A stretch of 64,000 nt of DNA from Desulfomonile tiedjei DSM 6799 (GCF_000266945.1 NC_018025.1:5150001-5214000), one strand, 5' to 3'; positions 15,288 through 24,990 are shown, counted from the first letter of the stretch. Notes: generated by a model from the letters alone, not told the origin. Numbers and translations are program-made.

Positions 15288-18053
15288 TCAGATGGTTTTA
15301 ATCGCTTCTGCCAATCTGCTGAGTTCTGCTTCAGATGTCAAATGAATCCGTCTGATTCGGCGTCCGGTCTGTTTTAGAGCTTCGTAGTCTCCCAACGCCT
15401 GCGCTGTCTTGAGCACTCCAAACGAATACTTTTCCCCGGGGATTGGAATATCTTCGCTATCTTCGCACGTGATAAGCAGGAATATTCCCGTATCCGGCCC
15501 GCCCTTGTGAATCTGCCCTGTTGAATGCAGATATCTTGGACCGAAACCCACGGTAGTTGCTACCTGGAACCTATCACGAATATTCGAACGCATCTGTTCG
15601 AGCAGATCTTTATTCTCGCCGTTAGCTCGCATGAATACATTAAGTCCTACATAATCACGGCGTCTTACAGATTCAAAAAAGTTTCTGAGGTTCTCGGAAA
15701 TGTTCGGATCGTCTAAGGTGAGAAAATCGCCAGCGGGCATTCTGCCGTCTTTTATAAAAGTTTCCAGATACTTCTTTGTAATGTCTTTCGATTGTTGCAC
15801 GTTTGGTTGATCGAATGGATTGATCTTCAATATGATCCCTGAAATCGCGGTGGCAAATTCCCACCTGAACATTTCCCGGCCGAGATCGTAGGCATTATGC
15901 ATGCGCTGGGTAACTACGCGATGTCCAGCCTGTTCCAAATCCGACATCGCTTGATCGTAGGTATCGTCTCCGTCCAGGCGTATGTATATGAAAACCCGAT
16001 CGTCCCCATATGAATTCGGAAGTCCGACTTCTTCACCCGCGATGGGAAGAACGCCTTTGCCTTCTTTTCCCGTGCTTTCGGCAACCAATTGCTCTAGCCA
16101 GTTGGCAAAAGTCTCCAGTCCCGGAGAAATGACCAGAGTCAGTTTATCGAAACCATGAAGCGCTGCTTCCGAGATGATCGTTCCAAGCCAAGTACCCGGA
16201 TTTTCAAGGGAGGACACTTCCGGTCCGCAAGCCTCAGCAGATTGGTCGGCTCTCATCAGCAATCTCTTGAGATTGATACCCATGAGAGCGGCAGGGACAA
16301 GACCAAAATATGAGAGAGCACTGAAACGCCCCCCAATATCCGGGGGATTAAGAAACGTGCGCCTGAATTTGCCCTGTGCCGCCAATTTGCCCAAATGGGT
16401 GTTTGGGTCCGTTATGGCAATGAAATGATCTCCTGCCTGGTCACCTACGGCTGCTTCCATCTGTTTTCTGAAATGCTTGTAGAGCGACATCACTTCCACA
16501 GTTGTGCCGGACTTGCTTGCCACGATGAACATGGTTTTTTTCAGGTCAAGACTTCGTTCCATGTCCAGGATTGCTCCGGGAACAGTTGTATCTATAATTT
16601 TCAACACGGGATAATCGTCAATGACCCCAAAACAGGACGAAAAGACCTCCGAAACAAGACTGCTACCACCCATGCCGAGGAGAACAACGGATTCTATTCC
16701 CGATTCCTTGATTTCCAGCGCGAATTCCTTAATTTTGGGCTGCTCCTCTTGCATGCGATTGATTACGTGCAGCCATCCAAGTCGTTGTGCTATTGCAGAC
16801 CCCACCTTCGGGTCAGCGGTCCAAACGGAGGTGTCAGTGCTCCATATACTTTCTCCAACGTTCTTGTCGTCAAATTGCTTAAAAAGCGCATCCACATCCT
16901 GTTGAAGCTCTCCGAGCGATGCCGATCGATGTCCCCATCCTCGCAATAAACGGGTGCGTTTTGTTTCGATGTCTTTCATGATTTTCAAATACGACCCGGC
17001 AAATGCCCGTAATCCATCTTGCAGAAGCTTGTCCAGAAGATCGGGCACATGTATTCCCATGGATTTCAACGAGCGGAAAAGGGATCGAGCGTCTTCCACA
17101 CCTCCGTCCAATGAAAGACTCGGACGCCCATGATCCCTGAAAGCTTGCAGAGTCGCCGGAGGTATCGTGTTTACAGTGTGGGGACCGATCAACGCATCGA
17201 CATAGTACGTATCCGGGTAGTCAGGATTCTTCGTACTGGTGCTCGCCCAAACGATTCTCTGAGGCTGAGCCCCTTGTGCTTTGAGATCTTCGAATAACTC
17301 GGATTCAAAAGTCTCCTTGAAAATACTGTATGCAAGCTTAGCATTTGCTATCGCCGCTTTCCCCAACATGCTGAGGCCAACAGATCTATGGGAGGGATCG
17401 GTTCTATCCTTCAATTGCTCGTCCACAACGGTATCCACTCTGCTCACGAAAAAAGACGCTACCGAAGCGACATTCCCAAGATCGCGCCCGGTTTCGGCCA
17501 GTTTTTCAAGGCCTCTGAGATAAGCATCGATCGTGTCCCGATACTGATCCAGTGAAAAGATGAGTGTGATGTTGACGTTAATTCCTTCCGCTATCAACTC
17601 GATTACAGCATCCAGTCCCTCGGCAGTGGCAGGAACCTTGATCATGAGATTCTTTCGGTCGACCCGGGAGAACAGCCGTTTCGCCTCGGCTATGGTCTGC
17701 TCTGTGTCGTACGCCAATTCCGGTGAGACTTCCAGGCTGACGAATCCATCCCGTCCGCGGGTCTCTTCGTAAACAGGCAGGAGTGTGTCTGCAGCTTCTT
17801 GGATGTCGGGAATCACGAGCTCTTCATAAATCTGAGCTATGCCAAGACCGGTATCGACCAGATTATGAACGTCGTTGTCGTAGATTCTCTCTTCCCGTAA
17901 TGCTTTCTCCAAAATAGAGGGGTTTGAAGTGACACCCGTAACGCCATCGATTTCGATCATTCTGCGGAGTTCGCCCGAACGCAACAGTTCGCGGCTGAGA
18001 TTGTCATACCATACAGCTTGGCCGAGGTAGACGAGATCCCGCAATGGATTCAT
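15288..18053 (-). CDS. tal-pgi: Bifunctional transaldolase / glucose-6-phosphate isomerase
   Basis: A 921-residue fusion. Residues 1-370 are a transaldolase (GVTSNPSILEKAL near 40; Schiff-base lysine in NLMIKVPAT near 140; IVWASTSTKNPDY). Residues 390-921 are a glucose-6-phosphate isomerase/SIS protein (VVLLGMGGSSL, VASKSGTTVEV, GGRFSALS). It joins a non-oxidative pentose-phosphate step with the glucose/fructose-6-phosphate step, so both act on fructose 6-phosphate in the cytoplasm. GGAGG lies six bases before the ATG. It stands alone. Such fusions are known in several bacterial groups. Confidence 0.95.
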   Translation of the reverse strand: MNPLRDLVYLGQAVWYDNLSRELLRSGELRRMIEIDGVTGVTSNPSILEKALREERIYDNDVHNLVDTGLGIAQIYEELVIPDIQEAADTLLPVYEETRGRDGFVSLEVSPELAYDTEQTIAEAKRLFSRVDRKNLMIKVPATAEGLDAVIELIAEGINVNITLIFSLDQYRDTIDAYLRGLEKLAETGRDLGNVASVASFFVSRVDTVVDEQLKDRTDPSHRSVGLSMLGKAAIANAKLAYSIFKETFESELFEDLKAQGAQPQRIVWASTSTKNPDYPDTYYVDALIGPHTVNTIPPATLQAFRDHGRPSLSLDGGVEDARSLFRSLKSMGIHVPDLLDKLLQDGLRAFAGSYLKIMKDIETKRTRLLRGWGHRSASLGELQQDVDALFKQFDDKNVGESIWSTDTSVWTADPKVGSAIAQRLGWLHVINRMQEEQPKIKEFALEIKESGIESVVLLGMGGSSLVSEVFSSCFGVIDDYPVLKIIDTTVPGAILDMERSLDLKKTMFIVASKSGTTVEVMSLYKHFRKQMEAAVGDQAGDHFIAITDPNTHLGKLAAQGKFRRTFLNPPDIGGRFSALSYFGLVPAALMGINLKRLLMRADQSAEACGPEVSSLENPGTWLGTIISEAALHGFDKLTLVISPGLETFANWLEQLVAESTGKEGKGVLPIAGEEVGLPNSYGDDRVFIYIRLDGDDTYDQAMSDLEQAGHRVVTQRMHNAYDLGREMFRWEFATAISGIILKINPFDQPNVQQSKDITKKYLETFIKDGRMPAGDFLTLDDPNISENLRNFFESVRRRDYVGLNVFMRANGENKDLLEQMRSNIRDRFQVATTVGFGPRYLHSTGQIHKGGPDTGIFLLITCEDSEDIPIPGEKYSFGVLKTAQALGDYEALKQTGRRIRRIHLTSEAELSRLAEAIKTI

Positions 18054-18174
18054 AGCTGCCTCCAGGTCTGGTTGCCACGTATTCGCTTGACAGATCGAGA
18101 AAGTGTGGCTAAGAATAGTTTCGGAGGATTTTACACGAATCTGCGAATGTCTACAATGTAGATGAGTTCCGGAA

Positions 18175-18342
18175 ATGGATTTGAAGCAGTATCTTGAAAT
18201 TCAAAGCCGTGAAATAGAGCGGCACAAGTGGATAGAGTCCGAGAAAGCCGGGAGAGACCTGGGAATGGATGCAGCCATAGATTGGATTCTGAAATATGCG
18301 GCCGCGTTCAGCGATCAACTCAATCCGGAAAATAAAGCCTGA
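18175..18342 (+). CDS. Small 55-residue protein with an E-HKWIESEKAG motif
   Basis: The frame from the ATG at 18175 to the TGA at 18340 encodes MDLKQYLEIQSREIERHKWI then ESEKAGRDLG and a helical end (AAIDWILKYAAAF). I recall similar short proteins with the same (E/Q)REIExHKWxESEKAGRDLG block in several anaerobes, but cannot verify this here. It is divergent from tal-pgi and lies 120 bases upstream of its start. The ribosome site is weak (GAG at about 11 bases). Function unknown. Confidence 0.65.
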   Translation: MDLKQYLEIQSREIERHKWIESEKAGRDLGMDAAIDWILKYAAAFSDQLNPENKA

Positions 18343-18438
18343 CCACTCTTCAGCGCACGGATTTTCCCGCCCGCTCGATTACCCATCCTGAGATATGCCA
18401 GTACAGTTCCACCTATTTCCAGACATTTACCTCACTGC

Positions 18439-19248
18439 TTATTTCACAAGAACCAGATATACTACTAAAGCGACTGCTATCCTGTACCAGGCGTATGGAG
18501 CAAGCGACCATCGCTGAACAAGGCTGATAAAAGTTTTCACCGCGAGTGCCGCTGAGATGAAGGAAACGATAAATCCGATAGCGAAGAATCCCAGATCCGA
18601 CATCTCGAGCCACTGCCATTCCTTATAGAGATCGTATCCCGTTGCAGCTATCATGACAGGCACGGCGGCCAGAAACGAATATTCTGCAGCCACATAACGG
18701 TTCAGACCCGAGATCATGCCGCCCACAATAGTTGCAGCCGATCTGGATACTCCGGGCCACATTGCGAGGATCTGAAAACAACCCACGGTCAGTGCCTGTC
18801 CGTAGGTAAGTCCGTCCAGAGTTCGGACATTTCCCTCCGGTTTGACCCGTTCCACTACAATCAACGCTATTCCTCCCACTGCAAGTGCCAGGATTACAGT
18901 CATAGGGCCGAACAAATAAGCTTTTATGGCCTTGTGGGCCACTGCTCCCACGACCAGAGCAGGAAGCGTGGTCAGCGCGAGAAGCACCAATCCCCGGATT
19001 CCGGAGAAACCCTGCTCCGAATAGGAGCGGAATCCATTCACCGGCACCAAGCCTAGAAAGCGCTGATAATAGAGAAAAACCACTGCGCAGATTGCCCCTA
19101 GTTGGATGAACACATCAAAGCATGCAGCCTTTTCCCCGCTAAATCCAAGAAAATGACCGGCCAAAATGAGATGACCCGTTGAAGACACAGGGATGAATTC
19201 AGTTATTCCCTCAACAATTCCAAGTACTGCCGCTATCCACAATTCCAT
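18439..19248 (-). CDS. uppP: Undecaprenyl-diphosphate phosphatase
   Basis: A 269-residue membrane protein of normal family length. The first catalytic motif GIVEGITEFIPVSSTGHLIL is at residues 10-29, and PGVSRSAATIVGG at about 164-176 is the second, holding the catalytic serine/arginine. It recycles the lipid carrier for peptidoglycan and polysaccharide synthesis and gives bacitracin resistance. Monocistronic as far as I can see. Confidence 0.95.
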   Translation of the reverse strand: MELWIAAVLGIVEGITEFIPVSSTGHLILAGHFLGFSGEKAACFDVFIQLGAICAVVFLYYQRFLGLVPVNGFRSYSEQGFSGIRGLVLLALTTLPALVVGAVAHKAIKAYLFGPMTVILALAVGGIALIVVERVKPEGNVRTLDGLTYGQALTVGCFQILAMWPGVSRSAATIVGGMISGLNRYVAAEYSFLAAVPVMIAATGYDLYKEWQWLEMSDLGFFAIGFIVSFISAALAVKTFISLVQRWSLAPYAWYRIAVALVVYLVLVK

Positions 19249-19639
19249 TTCTCAGCCCCTCATTGAGATGAATTAGCAATTCGCAATCTGTTCTCTCGAA
19301 TCCGACATGGGAGACTCATAAAGAGTTTTCATACCGATCGCTTTTCTTTTTGTAATCTGGCAGGCTGGAGGTATTCTTCGCTCCGGACGACGCAAAGCCG
19401 TCTAATCACTCCGCTCAGAACCCCTCAGCCTGCGCCATCTTATATGCATAATTGCGAAATGGTATCAGACATTTCTCCGCAGAAGAAGATCTGAAGAGCA
19501 TCTGACTCCAATAGATGTTCCCCGTTGTTAAGAAGACCCAAGAAAGCAAGAGACCCGGAAATTGCTGTTCTTGCAGAATTCCCGGGCTTGCTTCTCTTCT
19601 ATCATCAGGCGTAAGAATCGCAATGTTCTCGGTCAGGAT
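19249..19639. other. Intergenic region containing a family A repeat
   Basis: The only recognisable content is the repeat at 19331-19465 and, at its right, unannotated AT-rich DNA up to the end of the FKBP gene. Confidence 0.5.
19331..19465 (-). repeat. Family A MITE-like element, copy 1
   Basis: It runs from ATACCGATCGCTTTTC to TTGCGAAATGGTAT. The outer ends are imperfect inverted repeats (ATACCGATTCGC type). The interior folds into a long hairpin between GGCTGGAG and CTCCAGCC-type arms around GACGACGCAAAGCCGTC. It is the same family as copies at 20751, 24852, 28976, 46251 and 59380. Confidence 0.8.
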
Positions 19640-20056
19640 TTATTTTGCTCCGAGTAGCTCTACTTCGAAAACAAGTGTGGCATTCGGCGGAATGACGTTC
19701 CCTGCTCCTCTGGCACCGTATCCTAACTGCGGCGGGATGGTGAGTTTCGCTTTTGAGCCTACGTTGAGCAGAGCAATGCCTTCATCCCATCCTTTTATGA
19801 CATTGCCTGCGCCGAGTTTGAAGCTGAACGGCTCTCCTCGATCGCGCGAGCTGTCGAATTTCTTACCGTTTTCGAGAGTACCGACATAGTGAACCGTTAC
19901 GGTTTGACCCGGTTTTGCTTTCGGCCCGGTGCCTTCTTGAAGCATCTCCACCTTAAGACCCGAATCTGTAGTCATGGTTTGTCCTGCCTGTGCAATTACT
20001 GCGGAAAAGAGGAATGTTCCTGCGATGAGAGCGATTACGAGCAGACTTGATTTCAC
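19640..20056 (-). CDS. Periplasmic FKBP-type peptidyl-prolyl isomerase
   Basis: A 138-residue protein: signal peptide 1-24 (cleavage after AQA), then one FKBP domain with [53 protein letters not shown] and [11 protein letters not shown], all active-site positions retained. It speeds proline isomerisation in exported proteins. The start codon is GTG with AAGGAG nine bases upstream; ATG alternatives lie too far into the signal peptide. Confidence 0.93.
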   Translation of the reverse strand: MKSSLLVIALIAGTFLFSAVIAQAGQTMTTDSGLKVEMLQEGTGPKAKPGQTVTVHYVGTLENGKKFDSSRDRGEPFSFKLGAGNVIKGWDEGIALLNVGSKAKLTIPPQLGYGARGAGNVIPPNATLVFEVELLGAK

Positions 20057-20243
20057 TTCCGTCTCCTTGAGGTAAAATCGGATACGGTCTCACAATGAAA
20101 AAACAACACTGGGAGCACCTTTGCAAGAGAATGCTTCCCGTGCTCTCCGTTTCATTGGATCCACAAGATTTTTGTAGCAGTCGTAATCGCTTATGTCCAG
20201 AGGTCGGCTGGTCCGGACCCTGGAAAGACTTTCTGAAACGTCA

Positions 20244-20564
20244 TTAAAACGGCCTAGGGGACAATTGTCTTGCCCGCTCCTGTATCTGCCACTGCAGCCA
20301 TTGATTCTGATTCTGAAGAGCCTGATTCTGCTGCTGTTGAATCCATTGGAGCTGCTGTTGATATGCTTGATTTTGCTGATGCATTTGACGCATTCTTTCT
20401 TGCTGCTGCCATATGAGCATTTGCTGACGTTGATGTTCCTGTCGGATTCGTTCCTGTTGCATCCACTGGTACATGTCAGAACTTGCCGAGTAGGGAAACA
20501 GGAAGAATACCAGACTGAGCAGCGCAACACTGATGATTGTACGGAAAGCTCTTATTCCAGTCAT
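20244..20564 (-). CDS. Glutamine-rich secreted protein
   Basis: A 106-residue protein with a signal peptide (core IISVALLSLVFFLFPYS, cleavage about residue 29). The mature part is almost only Gln, Met, Trp, Arg and His, in a heptad-like pattern (QQERMRQMHQQNQAYQQQLQWIQQQQNQ). It is probably a single helix or coiled coil in the periplasm. AAGGGAT lies before the ATG. Two longer frames on both strands over the same bases arise from the CAG-rich composition. Function unknown. Confidence 0.7.
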   Translation of the reverse strand: MTGIRAFRTIISVALLSLVFFLFPYSASSDMYQWMQQERIRQEHQRQQMLIWQQQERMRQMHQQNQAYQQQLQWIQQQQNQALQNQNQWLQWQIQERARQLSPRPF

Positions 20565-20967
20565 GATCTATCCCTTCGAACAGTCGCGACATCGCTTTAT
20601 TTGAGATACTTGTTTAGGTTATACCATAAAACCATTGAAAATGCAGAGCAAAATATTAAAGAAGAGGATATTCAAGGCAGAATTGCGGCTCGGTTGTCAT
20701 ATGGAACACACGAAGAATGGATTGCGGGGAAGAACCTGCTCGATGCAATTGGTACATTTCGCAGTTGGGCACATAAGATAGCGGAAGGCTGGAGTGTCCT
20801 GAATGGGGTGATTAGTCGGCTTTGCGTCCTCTGGAGCGAAGGATACCTCCAGCCTCCCGGATTATGAGAAGAAAAGCGAATCGGTATGAAGTTGTATTGG
20901 CTTGTATGTTCTCCTATGGATTTGAAAAAGGTATATTATTGCATAACCGGTTTGTGTTAGGTGATTC
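20565..20967. other. Intergenic region with a family A repeat
   Basis: It holds the repeat at 20751-20887 and the promoter area of the mutase gene. An AGGTGA ribosome site precedes the ATG at 20968. No other coding sequence was seen. Confidence 0.5.
20751..20887 (+). repeat. Family A MITE-like element, copy 2
   Basis: It runs from GGTACATTTCGCAGTTGGGC to AGCGAATCGGTAT, with the central AAGGCTGGAGTGTCCTGA and GAAGGATACCTCCAGCC arms. It differs from copy 6 at a few positions only. Orientation is plus. Confidence 0.8.
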
Positions 20968-22413
20968 ATGCGTTCGAAATTTCCGGAAAGACGGCTGAGA
21001 CCGGTCAAGAGTCGAGAATACGAAGTTGAGCAAATCCTTCCTTTAGTGAAACCCGGTTTATTCGGGACAGACGGGGTCAGAGGACTCGCCAATCAGGAGC
21101 CCATGACTGCAGAGACTGTTTTGGCCTTGGGGAGAGGTCTGGCGTACATCTGCAAGAAGGAACGCACTGCTGGAGGGAAAATCCTCATTGGCAAGGATAC
21201 TCGCACATCGGGGTACGTCTTCGAGTATGCCTTATGTGCGGGAATCTGTTCGACCGGAATGGATGTGCTCCTTGTAGGTCCTATGCCTACGGGCGGGGTC
21301 TCGTTCTTGACTTCCAACATGCGATGCGATGCAGGCGCGGTGGTCACTGCGTCGCATAATCCCTGGGAATACAACGGCTTAAAGCTGTTTTCCCGCGAAG
21401 GCCTAAAGCTATCCTCTGAGGTTGAAGCGGAAATCGAACAGTGCATATCTTCGAAAATATTGGACGATGTGCGACCTACAGGTGCCGACATTGGCCGGGC
21501 TTCTCGCATCAATGACGCGCTGGGCCGCTATGTGGTGTTCGTGAAGAATACCTTCCCTAAACATCTCGCTCTCGATGGCTTGAGAATAGTCCTTGATTGC
21601 GCTCACGGAGCAGGGTACAAAGCTGCACCTCTTATTTTCCATGAACTGGGAGCCAAACTGAACTGTTTGGGAATCAACCCTAATGGAGAAAATATCAACC
21701 TCAATTCCGGTTCCATGCACCCTGAAATGGTGTGCTCTGCGGTAAGCGATACCGGGGCCCACATTGGCATTGCTTTGGACGGAGATGCTGACAGAATTGC
21801 TCTAAGCGACGAGTACGGAAACGAGATTTCAGGGGATCAGATCATTGGCATTATTGCCGAAGACATGCTCAAGAAAGGGGCTCTCCGCAAACGAACTATC
21901 GTGGCAACGATCATGAGCAACTCCGGCCTGGATCGCAGGATTGAGGAACTCGGTGGGTCTGTGATTCGAACAGCGGTCGGAGATCACTTTGTCGTAGAAC
22001 GACTCATCAGCGAAGGCTTGAATTTCGGTGGGGAACCCACAGGTCATGTGATTCATCTGGATCACGTGCTCTGTTCGGATGGTATTATTGCCGCGCTCCA
22101 GGTTGCTAGAATTATGGTCGAGACGGGAAAGCCATTGTCAGAGCTTGCAGCACCCATAAGACTCATTCCCCAGATATGTAGGAATGTTGAAGTGTCGACT
22201 AAACCGGATCTGAAGTCGATTCCGGGGTTGCAAGACGCTATTCGCTCGAGTCAGGCTTTATTGGCCGATAAGGGCCGACTTCTCGTACGGTACTCCGGCA
22301 CTCAATCATTGTGCAGAGTCATGGCAGAAGGGGAGAATTATTCTGAATTACAGTCTATTGTCGATTATATTTCAAGCATTATTAGGAAATATTGCCATAA
22401 CAACGCCGAATAA
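20968..22413 (+). CDS. glmM: Phosphoglucosamine mutase-like phosphohexomutase
   Basis: A 481-residue alpha-D-phosphohexomutase. The phosphoserine loop TASHNP (near 128), metal loop DGDADR (near 271), sugar loop GGEPTGH (near 352; usual GlmM has GGEQSGH) and phosphate loop RYSGTQ (near 435) are all present. The N-terminus GLFGTDGVRG is typical of GlmM but is preceded by about 30 extra residues. The reaction is glucosamine 6-phosphate to 1-phosphate for peptidoglycan, unless the altered sugar loop marks another sugar. The inositol-phosphate synthase gene follows after only about 27 bases. Confidence 0.85.
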   Translation: MRSKFPERRLRPVKSREYEVEQILPLVKPGLFGTDGVRGLANQEPMTAETVLALGRGLAYICKKERTAGGKILIGKDTRTSGYVFEYALCAGICSTGMDVLLVGPMPTGGVSFLTSNMRCDAGAVVTASHNPWEYNGLKLFSREGLKLSSEVEAEIEQCISSKILDDVRPTGADIGRASRINDALGRYVVFVKNTFPKHLALDGLRIVLDCAHGAGYKAAPLIFHELGAKLNCLGINPNGENINLNSGSMHPEMVCSAVSDTGAHIGIALDGDADRIALSDEYGNEISGDQIIGIIAEDMLKKGALRKRTIVATIMSNSGLDRRIEELGGSVIRTAVGDHFVVERLISEGLNFGGEPTGHVIHLDHVLCSDGIIAALQVARIMVETGKPLSELAAPIRLIPQICRNVEVSTKPDLKSIPGLQDAIRSSQALLADKGRLLVRYSGTQSLCRVMAEGENYSELQSIVDYISSIIRKYCHNNAE

Positions 22414-22440
22414 AATGTCTATATATGAGCGGAGGGAATG

Positions 22441-23781
22441 ATGTCACCTTCAGTTAAGCCTTCGGACGGATTGGGCGTGCTCATCGCAGGTCTGAACGGA
22501 GCGGTTTCCACCACCTTTCTGGCGGGGGTCATGGCTGTCCGCCGCGGGCTCGCCACGCCTGTGGGCTCTATTACTCAGATGCAAACCATCAGATTAGGGA
22601 ATCGGAGCGATGAGAAATTTCCGTTCATCAGAGATTTTGTTCCGTTGGCCGATCTGAAGGATCTGGTTTTTGGCGGCTGGGACATTCGGAATGAAAACTG
22701 TTTTGAATCCGCTCAAAGTGCTCGTGTGTTGCATGAGAAAGACCTGATGGGGATAAAAGACGAATTGAGCGAAATTCGTCCCTACAAAGGCGTATTTGAA
22801 ACTAAATTTTCGCAGCGCCTCAGCGGTTTGTGGACAAAGCAAGGAAAGAATAAGCGCGATCTTTCAGACCGCGTGAGGGAAGATATTGGTAATTTCAAAT
22901 CGTCAAATCGCCTCAAACGGGCAGTAATTGTGTGGTGCGGAAGCACGGAAATACATTTGCCTCTCAGTTCCGTTCACATGAGCTTGTCCGCATTCGAGAA
23001 GGGACTTGAGAACAATCACCCGGACATTTCCCCCAGCATGATTTACGCGTATGCTTCGCTTATGGAAAACGTTCCGTACTTGAATGGTGCCCCCAATTTG
23101 AGTTCCGATATTCCGGCCCTGATGGAATTGGCGGTTCTCAAAGGGGTTCCCATCGCAGGGAAAGACTTCAAAACCGGTCAGACGCTCCTGAAAACTGTTA
23201 TTGCACCGATGCTGAAAGCCCGGATGCTTGGTCTCAAGGGTTGGTTTTCCACGAATATCCTGGGAAATCGCGACGGTGAGGTGCTCGACGATCCGGCCTG
23301 TTTCAAAACCAAAGAGGAAAGTAAGCTTTCCGTGTTGAATGGAATTTTGCAGCCTGACCTGTATGCGGACCTCTACAAGGATCACTATCATAAGGTTGCA
23401 ATCAATTATTATCCGCCGAGCGGGGACAACAAGGAGAGCTGGGACAATATAGACATATTCGGCTGGATGGGTTATCCCATGCAAATCAAAATAGATTTCC
23501 TGTGCCGCGATTCGGTCCTCGCGGCCCCTCTCGTGCTCGATCTCGTGCTCTTTCTCGACTTTGCCCGGAGAAGAGGTCTTTCCGGTGTTCAGGACTGGTT
23601 ATCGTTTTATTTCAAGAGTCCTATGCAGTCCCCGGGAATGGTAGTTGAACACGATTTGTTCATACAACATATGAAACTCAAGAACACGCTGAGAGCCTTG
23701 ATGGGAGAAGTTCCCATCACTCACGTCGAAGAGCCGGGGGAAGGTTTCGACGTCGAAAAACCTGCAACCGTCACCGGATAA
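22441..23781 (+). CDS. Myo-inositol-1-phosphate synthase family protein
   Basis: A 446-residue protein. It has the N-terminal NAD-binding GVLIAGLNGAVSTT, the segment SLMENVPYLNGAPNLSSDIPAL, GKDFKTGQTLLKT and GWFSTNILGNRDG of the Ino1 family, and DNIDIFGWMGYPMQIKIDFLCRDS near the end. These enzymes turn glucose 6-phosphate into inositol 3-phosphate using NAD. Two ATGs stand in tandem; the second has GGAGGGA at better distance. Cotranscription with the mutase suggests a joint sugar-phosphate branch, perhaps toward inositol lipids or compatible solutes. Confidence 0.88.
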   Translation: MSPSVKPSDGLGVLIAGLNGAVSTTFLAGVMAVRRGLATPVGSITQMQTIRLGNRSDEKFPFIRDFVPLADLKDLVFGGWDIRNENCFESAQSARVLHEKDLMGIKDELSEIRPYKGVFETKFSQRLSGLWTKQGKNKRDLSDRVREDIGNFKSSNRLKRAVIVWCGSTEIHLPLSSVHMSLSAFEKGLENNHPDISPSMIYAYASLMENVPYLNGAPNLSSDIPALMELAVLKGVPIAGKDFKTGQTLLKTVIAPMLKARMLGLKGWFSTNILGNRDGEVLDDPACFKTKEESKLSVLNGILQPDLYADLYKDHYHKVAINYYPPSGDNKESWDNIDIFGWMGYPMQIKIDFLCRDSVLAAPLVLDLVLFLDFARRRGLSGVQDWLSFYFKSPMQSPGMVVEHDLFIQHMKLKNTLRALMGEVPITHVEEPGEGFDVEKPATVTG

Positions 23782-23792
23782 GGATTCGTGTA

Positions 23793-24062
23793 CTATTTCA
23801 CCTTCATTGGTACAGTAGGAGCTGGTGCACACGGAACCGGACCGCACGGAGGCGGGGGAGGCCCATACGTGGCATAATGGGGCGGAATTCTGTAAGGAAA
23901 AGCCGGGGCTGTGCAAAGGAAATACCATGCCCCTTGTTCCTTGAAAGCCATGAGACTTACGTCAAGCGGTGGCTGATGTACTCGAGAGTTCCCCCCAGCG
24001 TACGCCAGAAAGGAGGCTGCAACTATACAAATAGCCGTAAACAGAACAACTATCTTACTCAT
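23793..24062 (-). CDS. Small proline-rich secreted protein
   Basis: An 89-residue protein, starting at the ATG at 24060-24062 with CAGGAG upstream. The signal peptide is MSKIVVLFTAICIVAASFLAYA. The mature part is rich in proline and tyrosine (FPYRIPPHYATYGPPPPPCGPVPCAPAP) with three cysteines. It is convergent with the inositol-phosphate synthase gene, 11 bases away. Similar in design to the protein at 13486. Function unknown. Confidence 0.65.
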   Translation of the reverse strand: MSKIVVLFTAICIVAASFLAYAGGNSRVHQPPLDVSLMAFKEQGAWYFLCTAPAFPYRIPPHYATYGPPPPPCGPVPCAPAPTVPMKVK

Positions 24063-24134
24063 GACCGACTCCTGACACATAATTAGAGTAAAACTATCAG
24101 ACTCGCATGCTTCTGACAAGCGAGATATACATTT

Positions 24135-24692
24135 TCAGCGTAATCTTCTTTTTAGCGAATCCTTTGGCGGAGACGCAGTACATCGATTTTTCAGTATGGT
24201 TCTTATGGTTTCCAGATCTTGAACTGTCTCACGGTACTCCGTTTTTTCCGCAGGCGTTAGGTCACCAAGAAAGCTATTCTCGCGCCGTTTGAATGCGTTT
24301 TCTTTTCGGACATGCTGCACGAGCATTCTTCTCAAGTCTCCACATGTTTTGGTCGCGAACTTGCTTTCTTCGGATTTAACCGAGCTCATTCCCCCACTTT
24401 CCGATCCCGGTTCGGAGGCGTCACAGTCTTTGATTCGTTTCTCCAAAACGGACATAGCGAGGATCAGTTGCTCGATGTTGTAGTTCAGTACATTTTGGAG
24501 GAGTGGATCTTCTCTGTTTCCCTTTTTGCCCAAAGCCTCCAAATACGAATTAAGTTGCTCTTGTTTGGTTTGGAGCTCTTGCCGAAGAGCCTGACATTCC
24601 GGCCGCGTCTCGCAATCTGCCGGTACCGCGAACCAGACAATGCATAAAAAGACCGCCGAACAAATAGTGAAACAGCGAGCTGTCATCTCCAA
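24135..24692 (-). CDS. Secreted helical Cys-containing protein
   Basis: A 185-residue protein: signal peptide about 1-28, then CETRPECQALRQELQTKQEQLNSYLEALGKK and further long charged helices with paired cysteines (KDCD, KTCGDLR, NRC). The helical, disulfide-capped layout resembles the protein at 51835-52266 (EECKELNKTKQSILQQLLKKDEELN), so both may be one family. The start is TTG with AAGG upstream; an ATG two codons later has its GGAG too close. Function unknown. Confidence 0.65.
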   Translation of the reverse strand: MEMTARCFTICSAVFLCIVWFAVPADCETRPECQALRQELQTKQEQLNSYLEALGKKGNREDPLLQNVLNYNIEQLILAMSVLEKRIKDCDASEPGSESGGMSSVKSEESKFATKTCGDLRRMLVQHVRKENAFKRRENSFLGDLTPAEKTEYRETVQDLETIRTILKNRCTASPPKDSLKRRLR

Positions 24693-24851
24693 AGTGCCTT
24701 CGACAAATTGAATATCTTTCTATTTACCACAGATAGGTTAAAATCTAAATAAGTTTCTTCAAGAATATGAAATCTTGTCAGTCATGCGGAATCTTGCGGA
24801 AGTATGTCGTCCCGTTCAATGATGCCCTTGCCCTTCGGTTTGTCTTCCGCT

Positions 24852-24987
24852 GACATTTCGCAGTTATGCGCATAAGATAGCGAAAGCTGGGGGTGCCCTG
24901 AGCGGAGTGATTAGACGCCTTTGCGTCGTTCGGAGCAAAGGATTCCTCAGCCTACCAGATTATGAAAAGACGAGCAAATCAGCATTA
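24852..24987 (+). repeat. Family A MITE-like element, copy 3
   Basis: It runs from ACATTTCGCAGTTATGCGCA to GCAAATCAGCATTAT. It is more diverged than the other copies, with GCTGGGGGTGCCCTGA in the left arm and GGATTCCTCAGCC in the right arm. Confidence 0.7.
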
Positions 24988-24990
24988 TAC

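Noticed and set aside
20090-20867. Long frames on both strands around the Gln-rich gene
   Set aside because: They arise because CAG/CTG-rich DNA is open in several frames; only the 20244-20564 frame has a signal peptide and ribosome site.
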